Shown piece after piece: positions 50,373 to 62,356 of a stretch of 64,000 nt of DNA. A model generated the notes under the pieces. That model saw only the letters and a program-made list of their open reading frames with translations, was not told the DNA's origin and searched no databases. The DNA lies in assembly GCA_013396525.1 (NCBI GenBank), contig VWYX01000896.1:110718-174717 (forward strand), given 5' to 3'. Made by a program: the position numbers and the translations under genes. The DNA is from Chaetorhynchus papuensis. Lineage: Eukaryota; Chordata; Aves; Passeriformes; Rhipiduridae. Each line of letters opens with the position of its first letter. The stretch's first letter is position 1.

Positions 50373-53300
50373 GTGGTGTGCATTGTCCCTGGTACTGCAG
50401 GAAAGATTATCTTTGTGTCACAGGGCACAGACTGTGCCCCTGCTCCTGGGGGAGAGCTAAGGAGAAAAGACACAGAGAAGCTCTTTCCATGTGTGCTGAT
50501 CAGACAGAAAGCAGAAATACTGCCAATCTAACCTCTGATTCTCTGAAGAAATAAAAAACTCTTGCTGTAAAGAGTTGGCTTGAAAACAGTTTAGGGCGGA
50601 GGAAGGGTACTAATGGGGTAAAAATAACTGGATGAGTTAGCACTACCTGACACCCTTTCCTCAGCTATAATTTCTGCCTTAGAGTACAAATGCACCCAAC
50701 AGCTTAGAGCTGGTCAATTTCTGCAAAAGCAGGTATTCCTGATCCCTCATGTCAGCCCAAAGAGTGATCCTGATCCCTCATCTCAGCTCCACCACATAGT
50801 TCCTGTAGTGAGGAATGCCTACACCATCAGAGTTTTGGAAGAGGAATCACTGGCAGCAGTACCATTCACCATTTGTTGAGCTATTATTCTATACTCAGAC
50901 AGGAAGCACAAAAATGCTGCACAGCCCCAGTGTCCACGTGGCACGAAGGGAGAATAACTGGAGCAAACAGCTTGGGAACTGACAATGCACTGAAAAAATA
51001 TTTTCCTGTGCTGTGCAGCGAGGGTTTGTGAATAACAAACAGATTTTGCCTCATCCGAGCAGCCTGGAATTACTTTCCGATGCAAAAATAGCATACACAT
51101 TTCAGATAATTTATATGTAATAAATTAACCAATAGTTCTGCTTCTCTGCATTGAAGGAGTGGCAGACCCCTTAGACAGCCAGGGTAACAGCAGGGAGTGA
51201 TAATTTCAGATAACCTACTTATATTGTACTTATTATAACCAGAATGTGGTCATCATATAATAAGTTTGAAGCTGAGAGACAGAAGTTTGGGAAGATACAG
51301 GTCTGAAGTAATTTTTCAGTCTGGAAAAACCTGTCCTTCTGCCCACCAACCATCTGAAAACACTGAATTTTATTGTCACAATTAAAGCTGCTTTCTCCTT
51401 TTCAGAGTGCCCCTTTGGCTAGACATGCACTTTTGTCGAGTGGAAAACAGAGCAGCACTGAGCTCTGAGGACCATTCATTGCTTAATTTCTCAGTGCACT
51501 GGTGATTCCACCCACATCTGCTCAGATGGGTCTGAACACGATCCAGGCTCCTCTGAATCCCCGGCAGGAGATTTTGGACCAGGCTTCACATATAGCCCGT
51601 TCCCAAGGCAGAAAGAGCATTTTTGACCTGTGCTCTCAAAGGTGTTAATGTGATGTAATTGCAGCTGCCCTGAGACAGAGTTTAAGAAGGTGAAAAATAT
51701 CTTGTTCTGTGGCTCAGTTCCAAACTGAACTGCACAAACGTGGTGTTGTATTAAGATATGAGCACTGCACGGTGAATCTGCTCTGGGGAATTAAAACCAG
51801 CTGCAGGGCCTTGTGAAAACCATTGGTTAACATAATGACAAAAAATCTGAGTGTTCTCACTGCATTGTTTAAAAATTATTGACATTTTTTCAGAGATCCT
51901 CATTTCTATCATGCTTAGATATCCCCATTAACATGTTTTAACGCGGCCTCTCTTATCCATGTACTGATAGATCAGTGATGAACTTAACATTTAGGGATGA
52001 GTCTGGCAAAATGACGTTCCTGGAAGACAAATGACTTCTGGTCGGGTTTTTTTTGTTCCAAAACCTCACAACAAATAGCTGCACTACCACCTATATTCTC
52101 AATATAGTCGAAATGGAGCTCTGAGGATTCAGAGCAGAAGTGAGTTTGGCCTGCTCTGCAGCTGAGCTTTGAATTTTGCCAATTAGTCTCTCAAGCAGAA
52201 TTCAAAGTTTACAGAGTAACCTGGAAATTATCAAAGCAACAAATGTGCTGCATTTTTGGGACTGGACAAAACACACTTAGATTTCATTTTTATTTTAAAA
52301 AATCATGAATTTTCATCAAAAATAAAACTGTACATGGAGAATTAATTAACTTGGTTTTTTTTCAGTGTTGCTGTTAGAATTCTATATTTCTTCATCATCC
52401 CCCAGCATTAAGAATGCTACTTCTTTGGGACTGGCAGGAAGCACATTGTGTTCAACATTTTCCCTTTGCAGTGCCTGGAGTCTGGCAGGTTTCACGCTGT
52501 GGCTTTCCCTCCTCGGTGCTGTTTTTGGGGTGTGCCTTCCGCGGGGCAAGGCAGAAATGGAGAACGAATCTTCTGAACTGAAAAACTGGGTGGGCAAGTC
52601 TGCCATTTCTGTGGTTTATATTACCTGCTAGTCAAAACAAATAAGCAAACCCCAGCCACATGGTGGAGGGAGAGAGAATAATTCATGCACGAATTTTCAG
52701 GCTTTCAGCATTTTTAATTGCCCAGGTTTCGTTCTTCACTTCTCATTTTCCTAGGCTGAAAAAACTCACATTAATGATCTCTCCTAAAGACAACTATAAA
52801 CCCCTCTAATGGTTTTGCATTTGTTGTAATGACAGCAATTACTTATGGATTGCTCTTCCTGAGTAGAAATAAGGAAACCTTTCATTATGCTTTGGTATCC
52901 ATCCCCTCCTGACACGTGTTTCAGTATATCCTTGCAGCATCTGTATTAGGGGGAATGCTTTACCACTCATTTCTCACATCCTGGCTGTATTGATCTGAGG
53001 GCTGCACTCCTGGAACTAAGTGGATCCTTGTTTTTTGGAAGAGGGAACGTTGCCAGCTGATAAATAAGGGGCTGACTGTAATACCTCAGCAATGTTAAAG
53101 CTCAAAGTCAATATCTGAAAGGCAAACACTGCCATATACAACCTGCAGCTCAGAAAACATGTCCATAGCAAATATCCTGCTAACCCATACCAAATTATAC
53201 CCAGTAAGTACCCTCACTTTGTGATCTTGGCAGCTTTAAGACTTCAGAAATTATGGTTTACTATGGGAAATGCCTGATGTTTTCACACATGAAAGCCAAA

Positions 53301-56300
53301 TTCGACACCATGCCATTTAACACTTGGGGTCATTCAGATATGAGAGATGTTTTTTTTTCCTTTTTGAGACCAGTGAAGTACAAGTGCATTCTGTATTCAT
53401 TTATATTTTTCACATTTATTTACAGTACCTTATAGTTTTCATTTGTAGTTTGTTTCTAACTGTCTAGCTCTAAAATGTCCTTCAAATACACTCATTTGGG
53501 TGTTCCTTTGAAAAATAAACGAGGGCAGGACTTCAAACCTTTATGCAAAAAAAAAAAAACCACCCAAAAAAACAAACAGAATGATAGCTTGTACAAATAG
53601 AAAATAAAAGGGGTTTCTGTGATGTAGAAATGTTGGCCATTGGGTGGAGGAGCCTGTGACTCCTACCAGTGATGGTGGGGTTGTGTGGTGAGGTCTGTGC
53701 GGATGTCCAGGGCCACTGTCACTGGCGCAGACAGAAGGAATAGAAATTAAGTGTGGTTTTGGAGTGTCAGCAACAGAGCTGCATCACCAGGGCAAATAAC
53801 AAATGTTTCTCCAGATGTGTCAGGTTCAACGCCTCTCCCCGGCCAAGTTTAGAGCCTTTTGCAGCGAAGGAAACGCCGCGTAAATCCAGTGCCACACACA
53901 GCAGCTGCCCCTGGAAAAGGTGCCTGCAGGCCCCATCCAGGGCCCCCAAGGTGGGACAGGGCAAAGACAGCTGGCAGCTCCAGGCAGCTTTCCCTAGGGA
54001 CAGCAGGGAGCTCTGACCAGGCACCAGGACCAGGAGTCATCCTCCACCCCTTCTAGGGGGGTGGCCACAGTTAGGGCAGGTACCGTGCCAGGGGAGAGAG
54101 AAATAGTAGCTTCACTGCCAGTTCATATCCCATTTTTGCCCAGTAAAACTGCCCTTTAGTTGTACAAAATATTTGCTGTCAGTGCAATGGAAGCAGCTCC
54201 ACCTTGGAGAGGGGAGAATTCATTTTCCCAGACTCTGGGAGCTGGATTTGTTGTTTGTTCTGGCTTCAGGAGGAGCCTGACCCGTCTGCTGCTTTGCAGA
54301 GCAGAGAAGATAATTTCTTCTGAAAACTGCCCTTATCATGAAACCCGCCTCCAGTGTTGATCCAATCTGTGTCAGGCAATTCCTATAGCGCAGGAGTAAA
54401 ACTGGAAAGTTATCTACAGAGCTCCATCACTTGGAGAAACTGCCATGACCTTCTTTTTGCATAAATATTTGTTCCACTGGACAAGTATTTTATGCTACAG
54501 CCCACCACGTCCTCCAATTCCTGTATAAATCATAGGGACAATGTATTTTCACTTCGTCAGGATGTCATAACTACTTCTCTCAGCTTTAATTTCTGTGGTA
54601 ACTTTTGTTTTCAACCCAAAGTACTTCTAATTAGATTTAGATTAATTTAGATAGCACAAACAAGTCCTAAATAGGGGAGGCAGCTGCTCTGTCTGCTGGG
54701 ATAAGCAGACTAAAGAGGTCATGTTTGCATTCATCATAGCCCAGGATCAGGTGGCAGGGATAGACTGCAAAGGTAGGATAGTTTCTTCCCTGGCAGATGC
54801 ACACCATGAACAAGAAAGGATGCCATTAAAGTGGTGAACCTTAGTGACAGCACAGAGTTCCTTGGCACAGGAGAGCTGTCTCCCAGCGATGCTGGCAGCA
54901 GGAAATGTGCATGCCAGCAAGAGGGTTGTCTTTGAGCCTTGCTTGCCAGTACAGAGGTGGAAGCTGAGCATGAAGTACCTGAAGCAACTGCTTCGTGGGC
55001 TTACCTCAGGCAGAGTAGAGGTGTTTTGGGGGAAAGGCATGGAGAAATTCATGAAAACCATGACATTCTTATGGGCCTGGAAATCAGGACATAGGTCCTC
55101 CTCCTCATCCATTGATTTGTACCCAGCCCTGGAGGAGTTTCCATCCAGGGCATTGGTTTGGTCCCGTATGCAGATCTGCCTCCCAGTTGTCAGTCTTAAC
55201 CTGGATTCATTGTGTGTGCAGCTCCTTTCTCCAGGTCACACTAGAAGTTTCAATTTGAACTGTTCCTCGCATTTGCATCTTCATTCTGATTGTGAGAACA
55301 AGACTGGGGATTTTTTCAGATTCAGTTTTCACTGACAAAACAGACTACAAAATTCAAAATGCTTTGTTGTCGTCATTTGGAGCAAGGAAGTTGGAGCACA
55401 GCTCTACCTTTTTTTGCTATTGCTCTGCCTTTTTAACTCTTGCATCCTGCAGATGTCATTAAGCTGGCTGTGAGCTTGAGATTTCTAAAAAGCAGGTCTG
55501 GCTGACTCCTTCAGTGCCAGGAGAAGCTGTTGTATCATTGAGTCTCGCTCTGTTGGTGCATACCCGTGTAAGGAATCCATGGCTATCGTGGATGGTCATG
55601 TGCTGTCTTGCACTTCTTGCACGGCTCTGGGTATTTGAGGGTTCCCTTTTGTGATTTCTTCTATTAAAAAAAATTTTAAAGCCCCAATAATCTTCCTTCC
55701 TTCCTTGCCACACATTATGAATAATAGCTCTGTCTAATTTAAAAGCGTTTTCTTTGTTAGATGCTGAAGAGAAGATATTATAATGAGGAAATAATACTAA
55801 AAGAAGAAAATTTCTCATTTACTTCTGCATGCAATAAAGTTGTAACTGTTTCCTGAGAACTGAATTTTCTCTACTGGTGAAAAGAACTCTCAAGAATGTT
55901 TGAGTATAGATGTCTTTAAATGTACTTCCTTTATTATTCTATAAAACTCCTCTAAAAATGGGGACAGTAACTGTGACTGTACAGAGTCTTTTTCTATATT
56001 ATTTCAGTACTTCCTTCCTTAGGATTTGGAAAAAAAAATTGCATCCCTGCCATAATGCAATCTCCTGACAGCATTGGCAGTGGCAAACTTTAGAAATGTA
56101 AAAAACTGTGTCTTCATATTGTGGATGGTGCAGAAGGTGATAAGGAGCTTAGAGGATAAAATAGCTTGGGGGAAAGGAGGATTAACCTCTCTTACTGAGA
56201 GTGGAACAGATACCAAGAAATTTTATTTTGCCTGAATTGCAATCCTAGTTTGAATGCATTCAGATTTGGAGGAGGATGTTCTGGGGGAGGGTGTGTGGGA

Positions 56301-56419
56301 AGGAACTGTAGTTCTGGAGTTTTGCACTCTGGCTGCATTGGCAGAGCAGACTCGGGAGCTGATACGGAGCTCTTTTGCTTAAGTAATGTGTTTTTCTTAC
56401 TGGGAAGGGTAATTTATTT

Positions 56420-56437
56420 AAAAAAAAAAAAAAAAAA
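56420..56437. repeat. Poly-A tract (A18)
   Basis: An 18-base A homopolymer following aatttattt. Confidence 0.95.
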
Positions 56438-56755
56438 GGTTAAAAAGGCACCTCCATTCCTGGCAACTTTTCCTTCCTGATCTGCCCTGTCTTTCCTTGG
56501 GCTGTTCCTCAGAATCAGCTCTCGGCCGGGGTGAATCCACCAGTGGACATCCCACGCAGCCACGGCTGACTCCCAGCTGTTGATCTTGGATGGGACCAAG
56601 AAACACAATCCTCTTTTGTGGGGGATTTGCAGTCTGATCATTTTGGTGCTGCTCCAATCCAAACCAAAACTCAAACATTTTGGAATTCTGCATGAAAGGG
56701 AGCAGCGCCTTAGGGGAAGGGAGCTTTGCTGGCTCTCCTGGAACTGTAGGTCTTC

Positions 56756-57095
56756 AAAGTATACAGGTATCTGAAGGGAGGGTGTCAAGGGGATGGAGCC
56801 AGGCTCTTCTTGGAGCTGCTGAGCAACAGGATGAGAGGAGAGGCAAGGGGCACAAACTGATGCACAGGATGTCCCACCTGATCATGAGGAAGAATTTTGC
56901 TGTGCAGGTGACCAAGCACTGGAACAGGTTGTCCAGAGAGGGTGTGGAGTCTCCTTCTCTGGAGAGGAGACGCAGCTGGACATAATGCTGAGTGACATGG
57001 GTGCTCCAGGGGACCCTGCTTGAGCAGGTAGTTTGGCCTAGATGACCCCCAGTGGCTCTTCCAGCTTTCCCCTTCCTGTGATCCTGTGATTCTGA
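56756..57095 (+). mobile_element. CR1 retrotransposon fragment, about 340 bases
   Basis: It starts ctgaagggagggtgtcaaggggatggagccaggctcttct. It continues through ggcacaaactgatgcacaggatgtcccacctgatcatgaggaagaa and gtgaccaagcactggaacaggttg, and ends near gtgatcctgtgattctgag. This is the 3' end of CR1 ORF2 plus the 3' UTR, 5'-truncated and without an intact frame. Confidence 0.93.
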
Positions 57096-59339
57096 GCTCT
57101 CCAAGACCATGTGAAGTAGGCAGGCAGGGAGCCAGGCAGATCCCCAACAGACCTCTAATCTCCGTGGAATCTGCAGTGGGAGATCCATAGTGCTGAGAGC
57201 ACCTGTGCCAGGGTTGGTCTGATAGACAAAACTATTGAAACAAATCGGAGGCTCTGAACTGGCGCCTGGACTCAGGATTCCAATGCAAAGTTGGGAATTT
57301 GAGGCATTTCAGCTGGAGCTCCCCAAACACCTGACCCCGGCGCTCCTCCACCTGGGCAGGAGGCCAGGCTCTCCAAAAGGATGACTGGGAGAGCACAGTC
57401 CCCTTCAGGCTCGGAGAGAGCCCAGCCTTGTCCTTGCTCGAGCATTCTGCTCTTGCTTCTACTCAGGGCTTTTTTATCCCACCCATGGCACAGCTCCGGT
57501 TGCCCTACTGAGTGTTTTAGAAAACATCGCTTCAAATAAAGTCTCCAAGGCTTAACTTAGACAAGAATATTTAAACTTTTCCATAGACATGAAGTCACCA
57601 GCTGGCACTAATCCGTGTTTATAGAAATAAAATCTGCTGGTTATTATTTGCTCTCCTTAGTTAGTTGAGCGCCTTTAACCCGTGCTGCTTCCACACCGGC
57701 CTCTGTTCAGAGGTAGCCTGACAGGTGGTGAACTTCTAAAAGGGTTGGTATTTCAGAGGTTGAACGAGTTCCACTGCTAAATAGCTTAAAATTTGTCAAA
57801 GTCAGAACTGAACGATACTTAATGTGCTTGGCTTTTAAATTAGACATCTCTGGCTATGCCTGAATCCCTCTCCTGTGGGAATCCCTTTCCTCAGCGCCTC
57901 AATTTAAGAAGAGAAATGGCTGAAATTCAAAGCAAATATTACAGAATAATTGTGGGAAACGAAGATTGGGTTCATAATAATTTATTGTATCAAAAAAATT
58001 ATTTGGGAGTGGTATTTAATCGGTCAGCAAAGAGAATTCTATCTTGGGCCCCTCTTACCCATTGGTACAAGTTATACTTCAGAGGCTTGAGCACAGGAAA
58101 TGATCTATTCGTGGAGGAACTCTGGTTCAACAGTTAAATGTGGAAAATATTTGGAAGATATTTGTGAGAATTGGCAATCAATTTGTGAAACAGAAACAAA
58201 AAGCTGGAGAAAAATTAAGATTACAATGCAAATGGTTTTTCATTTTTCACCTAATTGAAGTAATAGGTTTCTAGATATTTGTGACAATAAAACTAGCGAG
58301 GGTAATTAAAAGAAAAGATGTTATTGAAAAATGATCAAAAGCTAATAAACCAAACTGCTATTCCAAAAGAAGATGATAATCATGAAAACTGACCCCTCAA
58401 AAAAATCGTTGAATACAAAGACCAATATTGAATGGGTGTTTTAAATTGCATATTATTTCTGTCACTTTCAGGAACATCAAAATGGCCCTGTTTTTTTTTT
58501 AAATGATGTCCAAAGGCGAGTGAAAGGACTTCATTGTTAATGTTTGTGGTGTAAATGTTTCTAAGCATTAAATGGCAGCCTGTGTTGTTTGTATTGGATT
58601 TAGATCCAAAGCAGCTCTTGAAGCTGTTTTGTCAGGTGTTAAACTGCACAGAAAGACACCACATGACTGACTGTTGCAATTGTACCATAAATTATCAGAT
58701 TATAAGGAGAGGACAATACCCTATTATTGTAGGAATTTTTTACAGTTACCAATGACAGTCACAAAATGAAAGTCTGAGTATTTTTAGGTTGTCTGTGAGT
58801 TTACCTTAAGTGTATTTTCTGCCTTGTGAGCTGTTGAGGTGCACAAGTATTTACAGTCAAATGGATCCGAGGCCAAAAACGTGACATGATCCAAGACCTT
58901 GGAGGTCAAAGGAAGTCATCATTTTCCTTCAGTTTACCACTAGGTTTTGAGGATGTAGATATTCATAGATGTAAGGTTTTTGCACTGTGAACTTGTCATT
59001 TTCTAGAGGTTTACAGAGTGGTTGTTTACTTTCACATGTAAACCAGAAGGCTTAAAAAAATTAGGATTCTAACTGATAGATTCAGTGAGAGACCGAGCAC
59101 TCAGGATGGGTATTTCAAAGCAGATGAAAACTTTTGATCCATATTTAGCTGCAGTTTATTTGGAAACTGCAGATGAATTGGTTAACAGCTGATGCAAATA
59201 GTTACGAGTGGGCAAAGGGCCCTGACTTCTCACAGCTCACCTGAAACACAGAAGAACTCATAGAAAATACTGCTTCATATTTTGAAGAAACCATCCTGAA
59301 GCCTTTGCTTATTTTTTGTTTTAATCCGGTTTATATTCC

Positions 59340-59900
59340 TAGCCCTTAGAGGCAAATAAAGTTAAGCAAATGGGAATGTTTGTCGTTGTCCTCTGCAACT
59401 GATACGTGGTATTTTTGGTTGTGTTGGCCTGGAAAACTAACTCATGGCTTACATTCCTAACGCCATACAAGACACTCTTTGGATGGTTGCGTTTTTACTG
59501 GCTCAAAGTGCAAGGATATTTCGAAGTGGCAGCATCCAGCTGCAATCTCTGTCACCAGCCAGGAGTACACATCCCAGAGGAGCGATGTCCGAAATGAAAA
59601 CATATCGTTAAATAATAAATAATATTACTGAACCTTCCACATGTCATTTTCATCTCCGGGGAAGCATTTAAATTTAGCTTAACACTCGATCTAGTTAGCT
59701 CAATTGGCCTTGCCTACCCCGGGCTTTGGTGGCAGAATTTTGGATCTGCAAATTATATTTCTTGTAGCTCTGGTCTTTTGTTTTTCTGCAGCAGGTATGA
59801 TGACTGCACAAGCCTGTGGAGCAATTAGGAAATTTTCCTTGTTTTCTTTCTTGACAGAGATTGTAGTATTATTGTTCTTAGCTCCATGGTTCTGAGTGGC
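59340..59900. promoter_or_regulatory. Candidate conserved noncoding block
   Basis: This is unique, repeat-free sequence with balanced composition and many homeobox-like cores (gttaaataataaataatattac, gcatttaaatttagctt, ctgcaaattatatttc). It resembles vertebrate noncoding conserved elements in texture only. No alignment was possible. Confidence 0.2.
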
Positions 59901-61715
59901 TAAAAATGGGAGGAACCTGTGCTTTTATGTTCAGGCAAAGAGAAGTTATCTAAGTTTGACTAAGAAAAGCACATAGTTCTTATAGTTGTTCCCTTCTCAC
60001 TACTGGGCTGTAGTCATCCTTGTTTGCAAGACGGGGTTTTTTTCCCCAGGATTTCACAAGTTCGGGGACTTGCAATTTCAGGGGCTCTGCTTCCCATCCT
60101 GATGAGGGCCAGGATGAACCCGTGAAGCCTGGGTTTTCCGGGTCAGATGGATATTCTGCGTTTTGAGCAGACTCCCTGCACTGTGACAAGGCTTTTTTTG
60201 CCAGCTCCAAACGAGGCACTGCTGTCTCCAGAGAGCACGAAACATGAGCAACCAGCTGGACATTCCGAGTGAGGTCGCCTTCCACTGATACCTAATGCAC
60301 GTGGGAGTGATAATGGCCCGCCGATGACCCACTTAACAAAAACTTGTGTAGGTGATGCTGCTGCTCGGAGTCTGTTTGCAAACAAACAAGGAGATCTGCC
60401 CTCGAGGCAGGCTACAGCCTGGGAATGAGGCATCATTATGCGTGCGTAGGCAGGGAAGATATTTGCAGTGGAATCACGGCCCCATTGAAGTGAGTGGCTG
60501 CTTTCCCGCTGCCTTCAGTTCGGCCAAACACTTGTCCTTCTGTCGGTACTGACCCACAAGCCTTGGCTGAGTTCAGTGGAGACTAAACAGCATAAAATTC
60601 TGCACTGCAGTGCCACGGAGCTGCAAAACGAGCTCTGAAACCAGTTAATGTACAGAGGGTTTGCAGCAGTTTTTCACTCAGCTTTGTTTCAACCCAAATA
60701 TGCGGAGATTATCTGTAAGTTCTCTGCAGGCATTCACAGTTGTCTTGCTAGACTGTTCTCTGAGTAATAACTTCAAATGATGGAATGGTGTTTTCTGGCT
60801 GGATAAAGTCCAGTAATGTGGCAAAATCCATAAGCTTCCAGAAGAAGATGAGCTACAGATGCAGGATGGACTAAAACACATTTTTAAAGCCTCTCACTTT
60901 TATGTGTGTTTCTCATTGAATATGATTGATAGAAAGAGGAAAGCCTAATTTTCTGCATTAAGCATCAACATCCGTGCATTATGTGAAGGCAGAACCTGGC
61001 TCCGTGTTTTTGTGTTGATCTGAATGCACTGAGACTCTGCAGGGTTGAATTTCAGGTGAGGAAACAGTCTCAAATGAAGTCTATGAATTATTATGACTTT
61101 ATAACTGTGGGGTATAAAAATCCTGGGCATTTCCGTAATTTTTAAAAATTGCAGGTTTTCCAGCAGCGTGTAGGACTGGGTGAATCTGTGTGGTGGGGGC
61201 ACATAATCTCTGGAAAGAGGACTATGTGATTATCAGTAATGCTGTCCCTGCCATGACATATCCATCTCAGATTGTAAGATGTATTACTGTGCTTTATCAT
61301 CAAAATCTATTTCAACTGGTATGGCTTAGATCACCCTGTTTTCTCATTTGTCTCTGGTATTTCCTGGTCTTTAAATCTCCAGACCACCTGGGGCTCTTAA
61401 CCCCCTTTAATAAATAGGTCCATCACTTTTTCCCCATGTTCAAAAATGTCACAGCTGCTTCCAATATGCTATGCAGGGATCATAAAAATAAGTACAGTAT
61501 AAAACATTATTATAGCCCTATTTCTAAGTTTCTCCAGCACAGCTCAGTTCAAGACATCAGCCACTCTGCAAACTCTGTGATGTGATTATTCCTCCGAACC
61601 ACTCTGCTTTAAGACATCCTGAAGGGATGCTGGTACCTTAGTGCCTTGGAGTAGCTGCTTAATAGCATCAAACAACTCTGCATGTTTTAGAGAGGCAGGG
61701 AGCATCCTAGTGAGC

Positions 61716-61796
61716 TGATGCCTTAAGAGGCCTCCTAGAAACAGAGACTAGACAGGAGTAAGGGAATAAAGGTGGGTATTTATTTGAAAGACCTTC
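61716..61796 (-). mobile_element. Candidate LTR fragment cut by the assembly gap
   Basis: Read on the minus strand this has AAATAAATACCCACC (a retroviral-type polyadenylation signal), then a short R/U5-like segment (ttattcccttactcctgtctagtctctg) and an end near ggcatca. That layout fits the 3' part of an avian endogenous retroviral LTR. The body runs into the N gap, and no internal retroviral gene is visible. A non-LTR origin cannot be excluded. Confidence 0.4.
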
Positions 61797-62356
61797 NNNN
61801 NNNNNNNNNNNNNNNNNNNNNNNNNNNNNNNNNNNNNNNNNNNNNNNNNNNNNNNNNNNNNNNNNNNNNNNNNNNNNNNNNNNNNNNNNNNNNNNNNNNN
61901 NNNNNNNNNNNNNNNNNNNNNNNNNNNNNNNNNNNNNNNNNNNNNNNNNNNNNNNNNNNNNNNNNNNNNNNNNNNNNNNNNNNNNNNNNNNNNNNNNNNN
62001 NNNNNNNNNNNNNNNNNNNNNNNNNNNNNNNNNNNNNNNNNNNNNNNNNNNNNNNNNNNNNNNNNNNNNNNNNNNNNNNNNNNNNNNNNNNNNNNNNNNN
62101 NNNNNNNNNNNNNNNNNNNNNNNNNNNNNNNNNNNNNNNNNNNNNNNNNNNNNNNNNNNNNNNNNNNNNNNNNNNNNNNNNNNNNNNNNNNNNNNNNNNN
62201 NNNNNNNNNNNNNNNNNNNNNNNNNNNNNNNNNNNNNNNNNNNNNNNNNNNNNNNNNNNNNNNNNNNNNNNNNNNNNNNNNNNNNNNNNNNNNNNNNNNN
62301 NNNNNNNNNNNNNNNNNNNNNNNNNNNNNNNNNNNNNNNNNNNNNNNNNNNNNNNN
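61797..62356. other. Assembly gap (560 N)
   Basis: A run of 560 undetermined bases. The right flank is GC- and CpG-rich (gagccgtgtgtgagcacggccggcgacagcggg). Any open frame spanning the gap is meaningless. Confidence 1.

Larger units (their letters stand above)
42943..52000. other. Intergenic sequence, no gene recognised
   Basis: This is unique, moderately AT-rich sequence with two CR1 3' ends (44021-44080 and 50305-50372), a (GA)n run (48580-48597) and a GC-rich block around 49680-50060. No open frame matches a known family. Confidence 0.7.
52001..61796. other. Intergenic sequence, no gene recognised
   Basis: This holds a GC-rich patch (53840-54060), an A-rich run near 53548, a (TTCC)n-like run near 55690, a poly-A tract (56420-56437), a 330-base CR1 copy (56756-57095) and an AT-rich unique block around 59340-59900. 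Open frames of 90-160 codons have no recognised domain. Confidence 0.7.

Noticed and set aside
50737..50788. Short repeated phrase tcctgatccctcat at 31-base spacing
   Set aside because: Only about 20 bases are shared and there is no longer unit; too short to treat as a meaningful tandem repeat.
57856..58137. 93-codon frame with a protein-like look
   Set aside because: No known motif, no flanking splice or repeat features, and a length expected by chance.
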